This document shows, in pieces, positions 9,437 through 18,014 of a DNA stretch of 64,000 nt. This DNA is from Halorubrum rubrum (GTDB lineage Archaea > Halobacteriota > Halobacteria > Halobacteriales > Haloferacaceae). Positions within the stretch are counted from its first letter, which is position 1. Each line of letters begins with the position of its first letter. The DNA is taken from assembly GCF_024494685.1 (NCBI RefSeq), contig NZ_JANHDM010000001.1:62001-126000 (forward strand). The letters are read 5' to 3'. Under the pieces are notes generated by a model, which saw only the letters and a program-made list of their open reading frames with translations, ran no database searches and was not told the DNA's origin. Both the position numbers and the translations under genes were made by a program.

Positions 9437-9524
9437 GGGCGGGTTCGAACCACGGTCGCTTCCGTTCGCTCGCGAGGCTCGCTCACCTCCCGCTCACCTC
9501 CCGCTCCCTGGTTCGAACCCGCCT
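9437..9524. repeat. tRNA T-arm-like inverted copies beside tRNA-Val
   Basis: GGGCGGGTTCGAACC at 9437-9451 is identical to 15 nt of the neighbouring tRNA-Val 3' half (9571-9585, same orientation). GGTTCGAACCCGCC at 9511-9524 is the inverted copy. Between them lie GC-rich repeats including GCTCACCTCCC twice. They could be relics of integration at the tRNA gene or simply a hairpin. The rest of 9369-9563 shows nothing else. Confidence 0.4.
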
Positions 9525-9563
9525 CGCATACATTTCTGTGACTCACTTCGTTCGTCCCAGAAA

Positions 9564-9637
9564 TGGGCTCGGGCGGGTTCGAACCGCCGACCTCAGCCTT
9601 GTAAAGGCCGCGTCATAACCAGCTAGACCACGAGCCC
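9564..9637 (-). tRNA. tRNA-Val (anticodon TAC)
   Basis: Reading the minus strand, the acceptor arm GGGCTCG pairs with CGAGCCC. An anticodon stem CGGCC/GGCTG encloses the 7-nt loop TTTACAA, so the anticodon is TAC (valine). The T-arm contains GGTTCGAACC. The discriminator base is A at 9564; CCA is not encoded, as is common in archaea. No intron is visible. Confidence 0.95.
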
Positions 9638-9697
9638 TCGTCGGAGGCAGCCGCCGCGAGCGGAAAACGGTTTCTGTCTCGGTTGCGAACCTCGGCC

Positions 9698-10177
9698 GTG
9701 AACCGTCGCTTTCCCGCGCTGACCACCGCCGCCATCGTCGTCTTCGTCCTCGCCGCGCTCGTGGTCGCCACCGCCCCGACGATCCTGATCTCCGAGTACG
9801 ACACGACCACGGTGGAGGCGGTCGACGCCGAGACGGGCGAGAGGCTCGCGACCGTCGAGGCACGGGTCGCCGACGGCCCGATGAAACGCTACGTCGGCCT
9901 CTCGGCGACCGACGAGCTCGACGACGACGAGGGAATGCTGTTCGTCCACCCCGAGTCCGGCGAGCACGGCTACGTGATGCGCGACATGGCCTTCGCCATC
10001 GACATGGTGTTCGTCGCCGAGGACGGAGAGATCACCTCGATCCGCGAGGCGGAACCCGAGTCGCGCCCGCTCACGACCTACGAGGGGACCGGAACGTACG
10101 TCCTCGAGGTCCCGAGGGGATGGAGCGCCGACAACGGGGTCGAGCCGGGCGACGAGCTCCAGTTCGATCTCGCCTGA
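9698..10177 (+). CDS. DUF192 family membrane-anchored protein
   Basis: About 159 aa starting at GTG 9698. One N-terminal membrane segment (about residues 7-27) anchors a DUF192 domain. The domain has GPMKRYVGLS, GMLFVHP and the MRDMAFAIDMVFVAEDGEI core, then VLEVPRGW near the end. DUF192 proteins are small beta-rich proteins, in archaea mostly extracellular and membrane-tethered, with no established activity. The gene is just downstream of, and divergent from, tRNA-Val. Confidence 0.82.
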   Translation: MNRRFPALTTAAIVVFVLAALVVATAPTILISEYDTTTVEAVDAETGERLATVEARVADGPMKRYVGLSATDELDDDEGMLFVHPESGEHGYVMRDMAFAIDMVFVAEDGEITSIREAEPESRPLTTYEGTGTYVLEVPRGWSADNGVEPGDELQFDLA

Positions 10178-10262
10178 CGCTCGATTCACGACTCTCGACT
10201 CCTGGTGCCCCCCCGAACGCACCGACGAAACGCTTTCACGCCTCGCTCGCGTGCGACCCCGT

Positions 10263-10676
10263 ATGACCGGTCCCCTCCGACGCGCCGCCTGGAACCTCCG
10301 GTACCGCTGGCGGCGGGTGTTCGCGCTCTGCGTCGTCGGCGCGGGCGTGCTCGCGCCCTTCCTCACGAACCTCTGGTGGACGCTGCCGCTCGTCTGGTTC
10401 CTCGGCCTGTTCGTCGTCCTCCCCGTGCTCCACACCCTCGCGAAGCCGCTGCCGTCGCCGGACGACGGGGGCGGCGATCGGGGGGCCGAAACCGACCCCG
10501 CGCTCGACGCGCTACGCGAGCGCTACGCTCGCGGCGAGATCGACGAGCGCGAGTTCGAGCGGAAGCTGGACCGGCTGCTCGAAACGGAGGGCGCGGAGGT
10601 CGCGGAGCGTGACCGCGACGTGGCCGCCCGGATCCGCGGGACCGTCGAGCGCGAGCTCGAGCGCGTCCGGGAGTGA
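10263..10676 (+). CDS. SHOCT-domain membrane protein
   Basis: A 137-aa protein with two hydrophobic segments (about residues 18-36 and 39-58) followed by a polar tail. The tail holds a SHOCT motif: LDALRERYARGEIDEREFERKLDRLL. SHOCT is a short C-terminal oligomerisation motif common in haloarchaeal membrane proteins. The final 30 residues are likely helical and charged. ATG 10263 is used, the first codon before a basic stretch. The specific role is unknown. Confidence 0.8.
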   Translation: MTGPLRRAAWNLRYRWRRVFALCVVGAGVLAPFLTNLWWTLPLVWFLGLFVVLPVLHTLAKPLPSPDDGGGDRGAETDPALDALRERYARGEIDEREFERKLDRLLETEGAEVAERDRDVAARIRGTVERELERVRE

Positions 10677-10776
10677 GTCGGGTGGACGCCGAGGATCGAT
10701 CCGACCGGAGTTCCGCGTTCCATCGGGGCCGACGGGACCGACCGTTTCTTGAGCGCGCGCCCCGGAGAGTGGGGTA

Positions 10777-11838
10777 ATGGACGGACCGCTTTGGATCGAC
10801 GCGCACGCGCCGGCGCTCGACGAGATCCGGCAAGACGAGGCCCGCGAGCGGCTCGGGCGGGCGGTCGACGAGCCGATGAACCTCGTCGTTCAGGGGCCGC
10901 CGGGAGCCGGGAAGACGGCCGCGACGCGGGCACTGGCGCGGGAGTCGCACGCCGACCACGAGAGCGACCTGATCGAGATCAACGTCGCGGACTTCTTCGG
11001 CCGGACGAAAAAGGAGATCCGGACGGATCCCCGCTTCGAGGGCTTTCTCCAGGGGAGAAGCCGGATGGCGAAACGCGACATGATAAACCACGTCCTCACC
11101 GAGTCGGCCTCCTACGCGCCGATGTCGGGCGAGTACAAGACGGTGCTTCTCGACAACGCCGAGTCGATCCGTGAGGACTTCCAGCAGGCGCTCCGGCGGG
11201 TGATGGAGAAACACCACCGCACGACCCAGTTCGTGGTCGCCACCCGTCAGCCCTCGAAGCTCATCGCGCCGATCCGGTCGCGCTGTTTCCCGATCCGGCT
11301 GCGCGCGCCGACGACCGACGAGACCATCGACGTGCTCCAGACGATCTGCGACCGCGAGGGCGTCGAGTACGACGCCGACGGGCTGGAGTTCGTCGCCAGC
11401 GCGGCCGGCGGCGACCTCAGACGCGCGATCCTCGCGGCGCAGACGACCGCCGTGGAGGGCGGAGAGATCACCATGACGACCGCCTACGAGACGCTGGGAG
11501 ACGTCGGCGACGACGACGCGATCCGCGAGGCGCTCGCGGCCGCCCGCGAGGGGGAGTTGAAGGACGCCCGGAGCGCCCTCGACGACCTCCTCGACGAGGG
11601 GGGGTACGACGGCCAGGGGCTGCTCCGCGAGACGCTGCGGGTCGCGCGGGCGGGCTCGGCGTACGGCGGCGACGACCTCGCGCGGCTTCACAAGCTCGCC
11701 GGCGAGGCGGACCTGGCGCTGACCGAGGGGCTCGACGACCGGCTCCACCTCACCCACCTGCTCGCGGCGTGGGCGGCCGGACGAACGGACCTCCGCGCCG
11801 CGTTCCACGAACCCGAACCCGCGGAGGCCGAGCCGTGA
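10777..11838 (+). CDS. Replication factor C small-subunit paralogue (clamp loader ATPase)
   Basis: A 353-aa AAA+ ATPase with Walker A GPPGAGKT at residues 40-47. The Walker B strand reads TVLLDNAESI, so the usual DEAD-like acidic box is altered to LDNAE. Sensor 2 and the arginine-finger SRC motif are present (IAPIRSRCFPIRL), followed by the RFC lid and collar helices. It should help load the PCNA clamp. Haloarchaea typically encode two small RFC subunits and one large; this resembles the divergent small one. The asd start overlaps its stop (GTGA), a coupling I recall from other haloarchaea. Confidence 0.85.
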   Translation: MDGPLWIDAHAPALDEIRQDEARERLGRAVDEPMNLVVQGPPGAGKTAATRALARESHADHESDLIEINVADFFGRTKKEIRTDPRFEGFLQGRSRMAKRDMINHVLTESASYAPMSGEYKTVLLDNAESIREDFQQALRRVMEKHHRTTQFVVATRQPSKLIAPIRSRCFPIRLRAPTTDETIDVLQTICDREGVEYDADGLEFVASAAGGDLRRAILAAQTTAVEGGEITMTTAYETLGDVGDDDAIREALAAAREGELKDARSALDDLLDEGGYDGQGLLRETLRVARAGSAYGGDDLARLHKLAGEADLALTEGLDDRLHLTHLLAAWAAGRTDLRAAFHEPEPAEAEP

Positions 11839-12467
11839 GCCGGAACCCCCCGCTCGCGCGATTCCTCCCGTTCGACGTGGTCGACGACGCCTGGCGGCTG
11901 GCGCTCGTCCCCGCGCTCGCGGCGGCCGTCACCCTCCCCTTCCTCCCGCCGGTCGGATTCGGGCTGGTCGCGGTCACACTCGGCGTCCTCTGGTTCCATC
12001 GCGACCCGGAGCGGACGCCGCCGGACCCGGAGGGGGCGGTCGTCTCGCCCGCCGACGGCACCGTGAGCGTCGTGCGCGAGGAGGGGACACGGCTCCGCGT
12101 CGGGGTGTACATGAGCGCGGCCGACGTCCACGTCAACCGCGCGCCGATCGCCGGGCAGGTGCGGGAGGTGCGGCACCGCCCCGGCGCGAACCGCCCGGCG
12201 TTCGACAAGGAGTCCGAGCGCAACGAGCAGGTCGCGATCGACTTCGGCGAGTACGAGCTGCTCGTCATCGCCGGCTGGTTCGCCCGCCGGATCCACCCCT
12301 CGGTCGAACCCGGCGACCGCGTCGGGCGGGGCGACCGCGTCGGCCACGTCTCCTTCGGCTCGCGCGCCGACGTGGTGTTGCCGGCGGACGTCGACCGCGA
12401 GGACCTCCTCGTGCGCGAGGGCGACGCCGTCCGCGCGGGCGAGACGATCGTCGCCGAGCGAGAGTGA
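11835..12467 (+). CDS. asd: Archaetidylserine (phosphatidylserine) decarboxylase
   Basis: A 210-aa short-type decarboxylase. It starts at GTG 11835, overlapping the RFC gene stop. Two N-terminal hydrophobic stretches give way to the PSD domain with GVYMSAADVHVNRAPIAG. The C-terminal FGSRADVVLP carries the Gly-Ser where the proenzyme self-cleaves to form its pyruvoyl group. It should convert archaetidylserine to archaetidylethanolamine at the membrane. Length and the FGSR motif fit the archaeal PSD branch well. Confidence 0.87.
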   Translation: MSRNPPLARFLPFDVVDDAWRLALVPALAAAVTLPFLPPVGFGLVAVTLGVLWFHRDPERTPPDPEGAVVSPADGTVSVVREEGTRLRVGVYMSAADVHVNRAPIAGQVREVRHRPGANRPAFDKESERNEQVAIDFGEYELLVIAGWFARRIHPSVEPGDRVGRGDRVGHVSFGSRADVVLPADVDREDLLVREGDAVRAGETIVAERE

Positions 12468-12946
12468 GGCCGGACGGAGAGGCGTGGATCCGACCCGCGA
12501 ACCGATACCCGACTGCGGCGGTGTCGGTACTCCGCGGAGGCGTGCGCCGGTGAGCGCCCGACGGGCGCGAACCGTCCGCGCGAGGGAGACGGCGCGTCGG
12601 CGCGACCGCGTCGCGGTCTCCGTGCCGGCGCGTCCGTCGAGGCTGGGGAGGCGCGAGGTGTGGGGCGGAGGCGGAGACGGAGCGGGGCGAGCCGGAGACG
12701 GAGCGGGGCGAGCCGAAGGCGGAGCGGGGCGGAGGCGGTCTCCGCGTCGACGGCGTCGGTCGTGATCGTCCCGTGTTTCTCCCCCGTGTTTCTCGTCGGT
12801 GATCTCGATCGCTCGTGGTGGCGGCCACGGCCGCCCCGTGACCGTCCCGACCGACTCGACGGTCCCGACCGTCCCGATCGCGGGCCGCCCGCGTCGATCC
12901 CGTCCCGGCCATAGCGTTTTGTGTGCTCGCGGAGACGGGACCGTGT
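12468..12946. other. Gene-free stretch holding element copy 2
   Basis: 479 nt between asd and the amphi-Trp gene. They hold structured element copy 2 (12548-12664) and a short GC-rich tandem repeat: 21-nt units beginning GGAGACGGAGCGG at 12673-12693 and 12694-12714, then a degenerate third. The rest (about 12760-12946) has no credible coding frame. Confidence 0.6.
12548..12664 (+). repeat. Structured intergenic element, copy 2
   Basis: About 80 nt behind asd and in the same direction. Hairpin 1 (12548-12574) has outer stem CGGT/ACCG, GA facing GA, inner stem GCGCCC/GGGCGC and loop GAC. Hairpin 2 (12588-12638) is longer than in copy 1: GACGG/CCGTC, a bulged T, a 9-bp helix with one G-U pair, and a tip GACCGC/GCGGTC. 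The box GAGGCTGGGGAGGCG follows at 12639-12653, as in the other copies. Confidence 0.65.
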
Positions 12947-13606
12947 ATGTCCGAAGAGAGCGAGGAGACGGTCCACGAGTCCGAACGGTCGCGCAGCCGA
13001 CAGGCGCTCGCCACCTACTTCCGCCGGATCGCGAGGGCGCTCGGCCGCGGCGAGCCGGTTCCCGTCGACGACGCCGGCACGGTCACCGTCGACCCGCCGG
13101 CCGAGCCCGACCTGGAGGTCGAGGTCGAACGCGATGGCGACACGGTCAGTCTCGACCTCCAGATGGAGTGGGTCGAAGCGGAGGGCGACGTCGACACCGA
13201 CGCCGCCGCGAGCAAGGCGACGTTCGAGGTGTACACGGACGCCGCGGACGACTGGCGCTGGCGGCTCGTCCACGACAACGGCAACATCATCGCCGACGGC
13301 GGCGAGGGGTACTCGGACCGGCGGGACGCCGAGAACGGCATCGAGTCCGTGAAACGGAACGCGCCGGGCGCGCACGTCGTCGACCTGAAACGCGTGGAGG
13401 AACCGCCCGAGGAGAGCGGCAGCAACGCGATCTTCGAGGTGTTCGAGGACAAGGGGGGCAAGCGGCGCTGGCGGCTCGTCCACGACAACGGCAACGTGAT
13501 CGCAGACGGCGGACAGGGGTACGCCTCCAAGCGGAACGCGGTCAACGGCCTCCACAGCGTGAAGGAGAACGTACCGGGCGCGGCGGTCGAGGAGGTCGAC
13601 GGGTAG
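12947..13606 (+). CDS. Amphi-Trp domain protein with two DUF1508 (HVO_2922-type) repeats
   Basis: 219 aa from ATG 12947. The N-terminal part (about 1-85) is an amphi-Trp domain, seen as the basic ERSRSRQALATYFRRIAR helix followed by LDLQMEWVE. Two YegP/DUF1508 modules follow (about 90-145 and 155-212). Each has the pattern FEVY/F, WRWRLVHDNGN, IADGG.GY and a final helix SVK.N.PGA. Such modules are small stress-linked folds of unknown biochemical function. Both repeats are intact and similar to one another, so an internal duplication is likely. Confidence 0.87.
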   Translation: MSEESEETVHESERSRSRQALATYFRRIARALGRGEPVPVDDAGTVTVDPPAEPDLEVEVERDGDTVSLDLQMEWVEAEGDVDTDAAASKATFEVYTDAADDWRWRLVHDNGNIIADGGEGYSDRRDAENGIESVKRNAPGAHVVDLKRVEEPPEESGSNAIFEVFEDKGGKRRWRLVHDNGNVIADGGQGYASKRNAVNGLHSVKENVPGAAVEEVDG

Positions 13607-13674
13607 GGAACGCCGGCGAGTCGCCGCGGAGCCGAACGGAGTCGTTTAACCCGTCGGCCGGCCACCCTCCTCGC

Positions 13675-14721
13675 ATGACGAACGCACTGGAGGTCGAGAA
13701 CCTTCAGAAGAGCTACGGGGGCCTCGACGCCCTGAAGGGGGTGTCGCTGACCGTTCCCGAGGGGTCCTTCTTCGGGCTGCTCGGCCCCAACGGGGCGGGG
13801 AAGACGACGTTCATCAACGTCCTCGTCGGGCTCGTACGCGCCTCCGGCGGCGACGCGCGGGTCTTCGGCCACGACGTCGAGGCGGACTATCGGGAGGCGC
13901 GCGACCGAATCGGGCTCGCCCCACAGGAGTTCAACGTCGACCGCTTCTTTCCGATCCACGAGGTGTTAGAGCACAAGGCGGGGTACCACGGCGTCCCGCG
14001 GGACGTGGCGGCCGAGCGCGCCGAGCGTGCGCTCAAGCAGGTCGGGATCTACGACAAGCGCGACACCCGCTTCGACTGGCTCTCCGGCGGGATGAAACGC
14101 CGGTTCATGTTGGCGCGGGCGCTCGTCACCGACCCCGATCTCCTGATCCTCGACGAGCCCTCCGCCGGCGTCGACGTCCAGCTGCGCCGCGACCTGTGGG
14201 ACCTCGTTACGGAGCTGAACGAGGAGGGAACGACCGTGCTCCTCACCACCCACTACATCGAGGAGGCGGAGCGGCTCTGTGACGAGGTCGCCATTCTCGA
14301 CCGAGGGCGGGTCGTCACCGTCGCCTCCCCGGCGGAACTGATGGACCGCGGGACCGACCGGGTCGTCGTCACGCTCCGGGACCCGCCGGCGTCCGCGGGC
14401 GCGCTCTCGGAGACCCTCCCGGTCGACGACCGGATCGAGGACGCCGATCTCGAGGAGGACCGCCTCGTCGTCACCGCCCGGCAGGGCGGGCTGGTCGCGC
14501 CCGACCTCGTCCGCGAACTCGACCGCGCGGGTCACGAGATCCTCGACATGGAGATCAAACGGACCTCCCTCGAGGAGGTGTTCGTGGACATGACTCGCCA
14601 CGGCGAGGAGAACGAAAGCGCGGACGGGGAGGAACCCGACGGACTCGCCGACGATGCCGAGGACGCCGCCGACGCGCGCGTCGAGACCGCCGCGGCCGGC
14701 TGTGGGGAGGGCTCCCGATGA
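13675..14721 (+). CDS. ABC-2 type exporter, ATP-binding subunit
   Basis: 348 aa from ATG 13675. Walker A GPNGAGKT is at residues 37-44, the signature LSGGMKRRFMLARAL lies near the middle, and Walker B LLILDEPSAGVD follows, then the H-loop TTHYIEEAE. The C-terminal 100 residues form the extra domain seen in DrrA/CcmA-type exporters, ending in an acidic low-complexity tail. The stop overlaps the start of the permease gene by 4 nt, so the two work as one exporter. The substrate (drug, lipid or polysaccharide) is unknown. Confidence 0.92.
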   Translation: MTNALEVENLQKSYGGLDALKGVSLTVPEGSFFGLLGPNGAGKTTFINVLVGLVRASGGDARVFGHDVEADYREARDRIGLAPQEFNVDRFFPIHEVLEHKAGYHGVPRDVAAERAERALKQVGIYDKRDTRFDWLSGGMKRRFMLARALVTDPDLLILDEPSAGVDVQLRRDLWDLVTELNEEGTTVLLTTHYIEEAERLCDEVAILDRGRVVTVASPAELMDRGTDRVVVTLRDPPASAGALSETLPVDDRIEDADLEEDRLVVTARQGGLVAPDLVRELDRAGHEILDMEIKRTSLEEVFVDMTRHGEENESADGEEPDGLADDAEDAADARVETAAAGCGEGSR

Positions 14722-15515
14722 GCGGCGACGCCGGAGCCGTCGACCTCACCGGCTTCCTCACGCTCACCAAACGGGAGGTCCTGCGGTTCCTGCGGCGGCC
14801 GAGCAACACGTTCGCGCCGCCCTTTATCACCAACGTGCTGTACTTCTCCGTGTTCGGCGTCATCCTCGGCGAGCGCGTCGGGACGATCACGGGCGTGCCG
14901 TACATCCTCTTCATCCTGCCCGGACTGGTGGTGCTCGGCGCGGTGTCGAACAGCTTCGAGAACGCCTCCTTCTCCATCTTCCACGGGCGCTGGAACGAGT
15001 ACATCCACGAGGTGCTCACCTCGCCGCTGTCGTACGCGGGGATGGTGGGCGCGTACGTCCTCGCGGCCGCGACCCGCGGGGTCCTCGTCGGCGGGCTCAT
15101 CGCCGCGATCGGGTGGACGATCGTCACCGCGCTGTTCCGACCCGTTCCGATCGAGGAGCCGCTGTACCTGCTCGCGTTCCTGCTCGTCATCACGCTGCTC
15201 TTCGCCAGCCTCGGCGTGATCGGCGGGCTCGCCGCCAGCGACTTCGACGACCTCACCGTGATGAACCAGTTCATCCTCCGGCCGCTCGTCTTCTTCGGCG
15301 CGGTGTTCTACTCGCTCGAGGACCTCACGCCCCTCCTGCGTGATATCTCGCTTCTCAACCCGATGGTGTACATGGTCAACGGCGTCCGATACGGCTTCCT
15401 CGGCGTCGCGGAGGTCGACCCCCGGCTCTCGCTCGTCGTGCTCGCCGGGATGACCGCGGCGGCGGTCGGGATCGACGTGCTGCTGTTCAAACGCGGCTAC
15501 GGGCTGACCGAGTGA
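14718..15515 (+). CDS. ABC-2 type exporter, permease subunit
   Basis: A 265-aa integral membrane protein with six predicted hydrophobic segments and the ABC-2 family layout. The short cytoplasmic start TKREVLRFLRRPSNTFAPP is an amphipathic elbow helix, and the NPMVYMVNGVRYGFLG motif near residue 215 is typical of DrrB/NodJ permeases. It overlaps the ATPase gene (ATGA), so translation is coupled. It forms the membrane channel of the exporter; the cargo is not evident. Confidence 0.9.
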   Translation: MSGDAGAVDLTGFLTLTKREVLRFLRRPSNTFAPPFITNVLYFSVFGVILGERVGTITGVPYILFILPGLVVLGAVSNSFENASFSIFHGRWNEYIHEVLTSPLSYAGMVGAYVLAAATRGVLVGGLIAAIGWTIVTALFRPVPIEEPLYLLAFLLVITLLFASLGVIGGLAASDFDDLTVMNQFILRPLVFFGAVFYSLEDLTPLLRDISLLNPMVYMVNGVRYGFLGVAEVDPRLSLVVLAGMTAAAVGIDVLLFKRGYGLTE

Positions 15516-15582
15516 GTCGGCGGCACCCCCGCATCCCGGACCGCACCGCTTATTCGCCGCGGCTCTCTACCTCGGGCCGGAC

Positions 15583-16806
15583 ATGGACGCGCTCCACGCC
15601 AAGTACCCGTTCTTCGAGGGGGCCCGCGACGCCGTCGCCGGGGCGTCGGCGTCGCTGCCGGAGCTCGTCGCCGCCGACGCGCCGGCGGTCGACCGGGCCC
15701 GTGAGCGCGTCGAGCGGGCGTTACTCGAGGGCACGGTCGAGCCCGAGGCGGGCGCGTTCGGCGGGTCGGCCGTCGACCACGACGCCCGCGCGGAGCTGCT
15801 CTCGTACCCGATCGCGCGGATCCTCGTCTCGCTTCTCGACTCCGAGCCCGCCGTCGAGAAGTACGCGGCCGCGGAGGCGGCGACCGCGCTCTCCCGGCTC
15901 CGGGCGGACCTCGAGCGCGACGACGAGCTCAGATCGACGCCGACCCCGACCGTCGACCTCGACGACGTACTCGGCGAGTTCGACCTGTCGGACGCCGTCC
16001 GCGCCGAGCCGGTTCGTGGGAGCCGCGATCCGAGCCACTACCGGATCGACGTCGGCCCCTACCTCCGGTTGAGTTCGCCGTCGTGGGGCGACTCGTGGCG
16101 GCTCGTCAACCGGGCGCTCGCGAACGGGGCAGTGCGGATCACGCGCGAGGAGCTGCTTGAGGCGCTCGGGTCCGCGATCGAGGCGCGGGTCCGAGAGGGG
16201 CTTCCCTTCGATCTGGAGACCGGCGAGGGGATCGCGGCGGAGTTGGAGTCGCGCGTGTCGGAGCTGAAACGGCTGCTCTCCGAGCGCACCTACGCCGGTC
16301 CGATCGACGTCGTCGCGCCCGATCTGTTCCCGCCGTGTATGGAGAACCTGATCGAGAAGGCCGAACGCGGCGTCGAGCTGTCGGGTCCGGAGAGCTTCGC
16401 GCTGATGGCGTTTCTCGTCGGGATCGGGATGTCGCCCGACGAGGTGGTCGCCTTCTGTGCGGACACGAGCCTCGACGCCGAGGGGATCCGGTATCAGACG
16501 GAGTACCTCGCGGACGACCGCGGGACGCAGTACCCGCCGCCGACGTGCGAGACGCTCTCGAACTACGGGATCTGTCACAACGAGGCGGACCACATGCGCG
16601 TCGCCGCCGACCCCCTCTCGTACTACGAGACGCGGGTAAACGACGTCGACGGCGACGAGATCGTCGACTGGCGGGAGGGGCGCGACGAGGGAGAGCGCGG
16701 AGGCGGGGCGGGCGACGCCGACGGCAGGGCGGCTGACGCCGACGGCAGGGCGGCTGACGCCGACGGCAGGGCGAGTGTCGATGAGGGAGAACCCGTCGAG
16801 AAGTGA
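15583..16806 (+). CDS. priL: DNA primase large subunit
   Basis: A 407-aa PriL, the regulatory partner of PriS in RNA/DNA primer synthesis. The N-terminal half is the helical large-subunit domain starting MDALHAKYPFFEGARDAV. The C-terminal half has the four cysteines of the 4Fe-4S cluster: in LFPPCMENL, AFCADTS, PTCETLSN and GICHNEADHM. The last 45 residues are a low-complexity acidic tail containing DADGRAA three times (DNA 16714-16776), which lies beyond the conserved domain and may vary between strains. Confidence 0.93.
   Translation: MDALHAKYPFFEGARDAVAGASASLPELVAADAPAVDRARERVERALLEGTVEPEAGAFGGSAVDHDARAELLSYPIARILVSLLDSEPAVEKYAAAEAATALSRLRADLERDDELRSTPTPTVDLDDVLGEFDLSDAVRAEPVRGSRDPSHYRIDVGPYLRLSSPSWGDSWRLVNRALANGAVRITREELLEALGSAIEARVREGLPFDLETGEGIAAELESRVSELKRLLSERTYAGPIDVVAPDLFPPCMENLIEKAERGVELSGPESFALMAFLVGIGMSPDEVVAFCADTSLDAEGIRYQTEYLADDRGTQYPPPTCETLSNYGICHNEADHMRVAADPLSYYETRVNDVDGDEIVDWREGRDEGERGGGAGDADGRAADADGRAADADGRASVDEGEPVEK
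16714..16776. repeat. 21-bp tandem repeat inside priL
   Basis: Three copies of a 21-bp unit beginning GACGCCGACGGCAGGGC (16714, 16735 and 16756). They stay in frame and encode DADGRAA; the third differs in its last bases. It lies outside the catalytic fold, so copy number is probably neutral. Confidence 0.9.
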
Positions 16807-16819
16807 GGTCGTCGGCCGC

Positions 16820-17035
16820 TCAGGCGTCGGAACCGTTCGAGCGGATGAGGTACGCGCCGACCAGTGCCATCAGCAACACGAATCCCGTGAGAAGCCCGAC
16901 CAGCGCGATCGCGCCGGATTCGGGAAGCGAGGAGCCGTCGAACGTGACGCCGATGGCGACCAGTCCGGCGACGAACACCGCCGCAGCCGCGAGCGAGACG
17001 GTGATCTGTCGACGCAGCTCCGCATCGATTTCCAT
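16820..17035 (-). CDS. Small two-helix membrane protein
   Basis: 71 aa from ATG 17035: a short charged N-terminus (MEIDAELRRQ), two hydrophobic helices (about 12-30 and 42-62) and the end IRSNGSDA. It has the look of a genuine haloarchaeal small membrane protein. It is convergent with priL, whose stop is 14 nt away. I do not recognise the family and assign no function. Confidence 0.6.
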   Translation of the reverse strand: MEIDAELRRQITVSLAAAAVFVAGLVAIGVTFDGSSLPESGAIALVGLLTGFVLLMALVGAYLIRSNGSDA

Positions 17036-17214
17036 GCCTCCGGTTCCCGTCGGCACTAAAAAAGGACTTCGATGGACGGGTCGCGATCCCGCCCGCGGAC
17101 AGGGAGATCCCACCGATCGACGACGGTCGACGGGGTGCCGACCGGCGATGGCCGACACGTTAAGCCCGAAGCGCCCGTACGTCGGGGCGAACCGGGCGCG
17201 TCCCGGCGAACGCC

Positions 17215-17964
17215 ATGACTCACAGACGGATCCCGCCGGCGTCGTTCGCGGTCGGCGAGCACGGCGGTGGAAGCGGCGGCGGAAACGACGGGAACCGCGG
17301 GGACCGCGACCCGGATCGCGACGACGCGAACTCCGGCGATGGGGACGACCCGACCGGCGAGGACGACACGGACCGCGACGACCGGAATCGCGAGGACGGC
17401 CGGTCCGAGCGGGCGAAACGGGAGCCGATGACGGTGCGCCCGCTCCGGGACCGCCGGTACGTCGTCGAGACGGACGGGGGGACCTACGTCGTCGCGCTCG
17501 ACGCCGGGACCTGTAGCTGTCCGGACCACGAGATCCGCGGGGAGCGGTGTAAACACCTCCGGCGCGTCGCCATCGAGGTGACGGAGGGACGAATCCCCGC
17601 CCCGGACGAGCGCGTCGGCGTCTGTGCGGTCTGCGGGGTCGAGACGTTCGTCCCGTTCGCGGCGTCCGGGCCGCGGCTGTGCGAGCGACACGACTTCGAG
17701 CGCGGCGACGCCGTGTACGACCGCGAGACGGGGAAGCTGCTCGTCGTCACCCGCGTCACGGCCCGGCGCGCCGACGAGTACCGGACCGACGAGGGGCGGA
17801 CGATCGAGGCGTACCCGACCAACGCGGCCTACGGGGCGCACGAGCCCGTCGTCGAGGCGGTGTACGCGGAGTCGCTCGGGCCCGCCCACGGGATCGACGA
17901 CGCCAGACGGTACGGGTTTCCGGCCTCGCGGCTGGTGCCGGTTGACGTCGCCCGTGAGGACTGA
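17215..17964 (+). CDS. SWIM zinc-finger protein
   Basis: 249 aa. A low-complexity Gly/Asp/Arg region (about 15-70) leads to a SWIM finger CSCPDHEIRGERCKHLRR (CxC...CxH) near residues 99-116. A second possible metal site follows: CAVC at about 138 with CERH at about 158. SWIM fingers bind nucleic acid or partner proteins. The C-terminal third is a globular domain I do not recognise. The start ATG 17215 is the first in frame, but a later start after the low-complexity region cannot be excluded. Confidence 0.8.
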   Translation: MTHRRIPPASFAVGEHGGGSGGGNDGNRGDRDPDRDDANSGDGDDPTGEDDTDRDDRNREDGRSERAKREPMTVRPLRDRRYVVETDGGTYVVALDAGTCSCPDHEIRGERCKHLRRVAIEVTEGRIPAPDERVGVCAVCGVETFVPFAASGPRLCERHDFERGDAVYDRETGKLLVVTRVTARRADEYRTDEGRTIEAYPTNAAYGAHEPVVEAVYAESLGPAHGIDDARRYGFPASRLVPVDVARED

Positions 17965-18014
17965 GCCCGGCGGGAGGACGTGCGTAGGGAGAATCTCGCC
18001 GAAGCCCCCACCGA

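Noticed and set aside
9080-9541. Open frames on both strands with 17-residue repeats
   Set aside because: They exist only because the 51-bp DNA repeat is a multiple of three; no start context, no domain, and the region is the intergenic repeat array.
12799-13674. Long N-terminal extension of the ABC ATPase frame
   Set aside because: It overlaps the amphi-Trp gene in another frame and the ATPase domain begins at ATG 13675.
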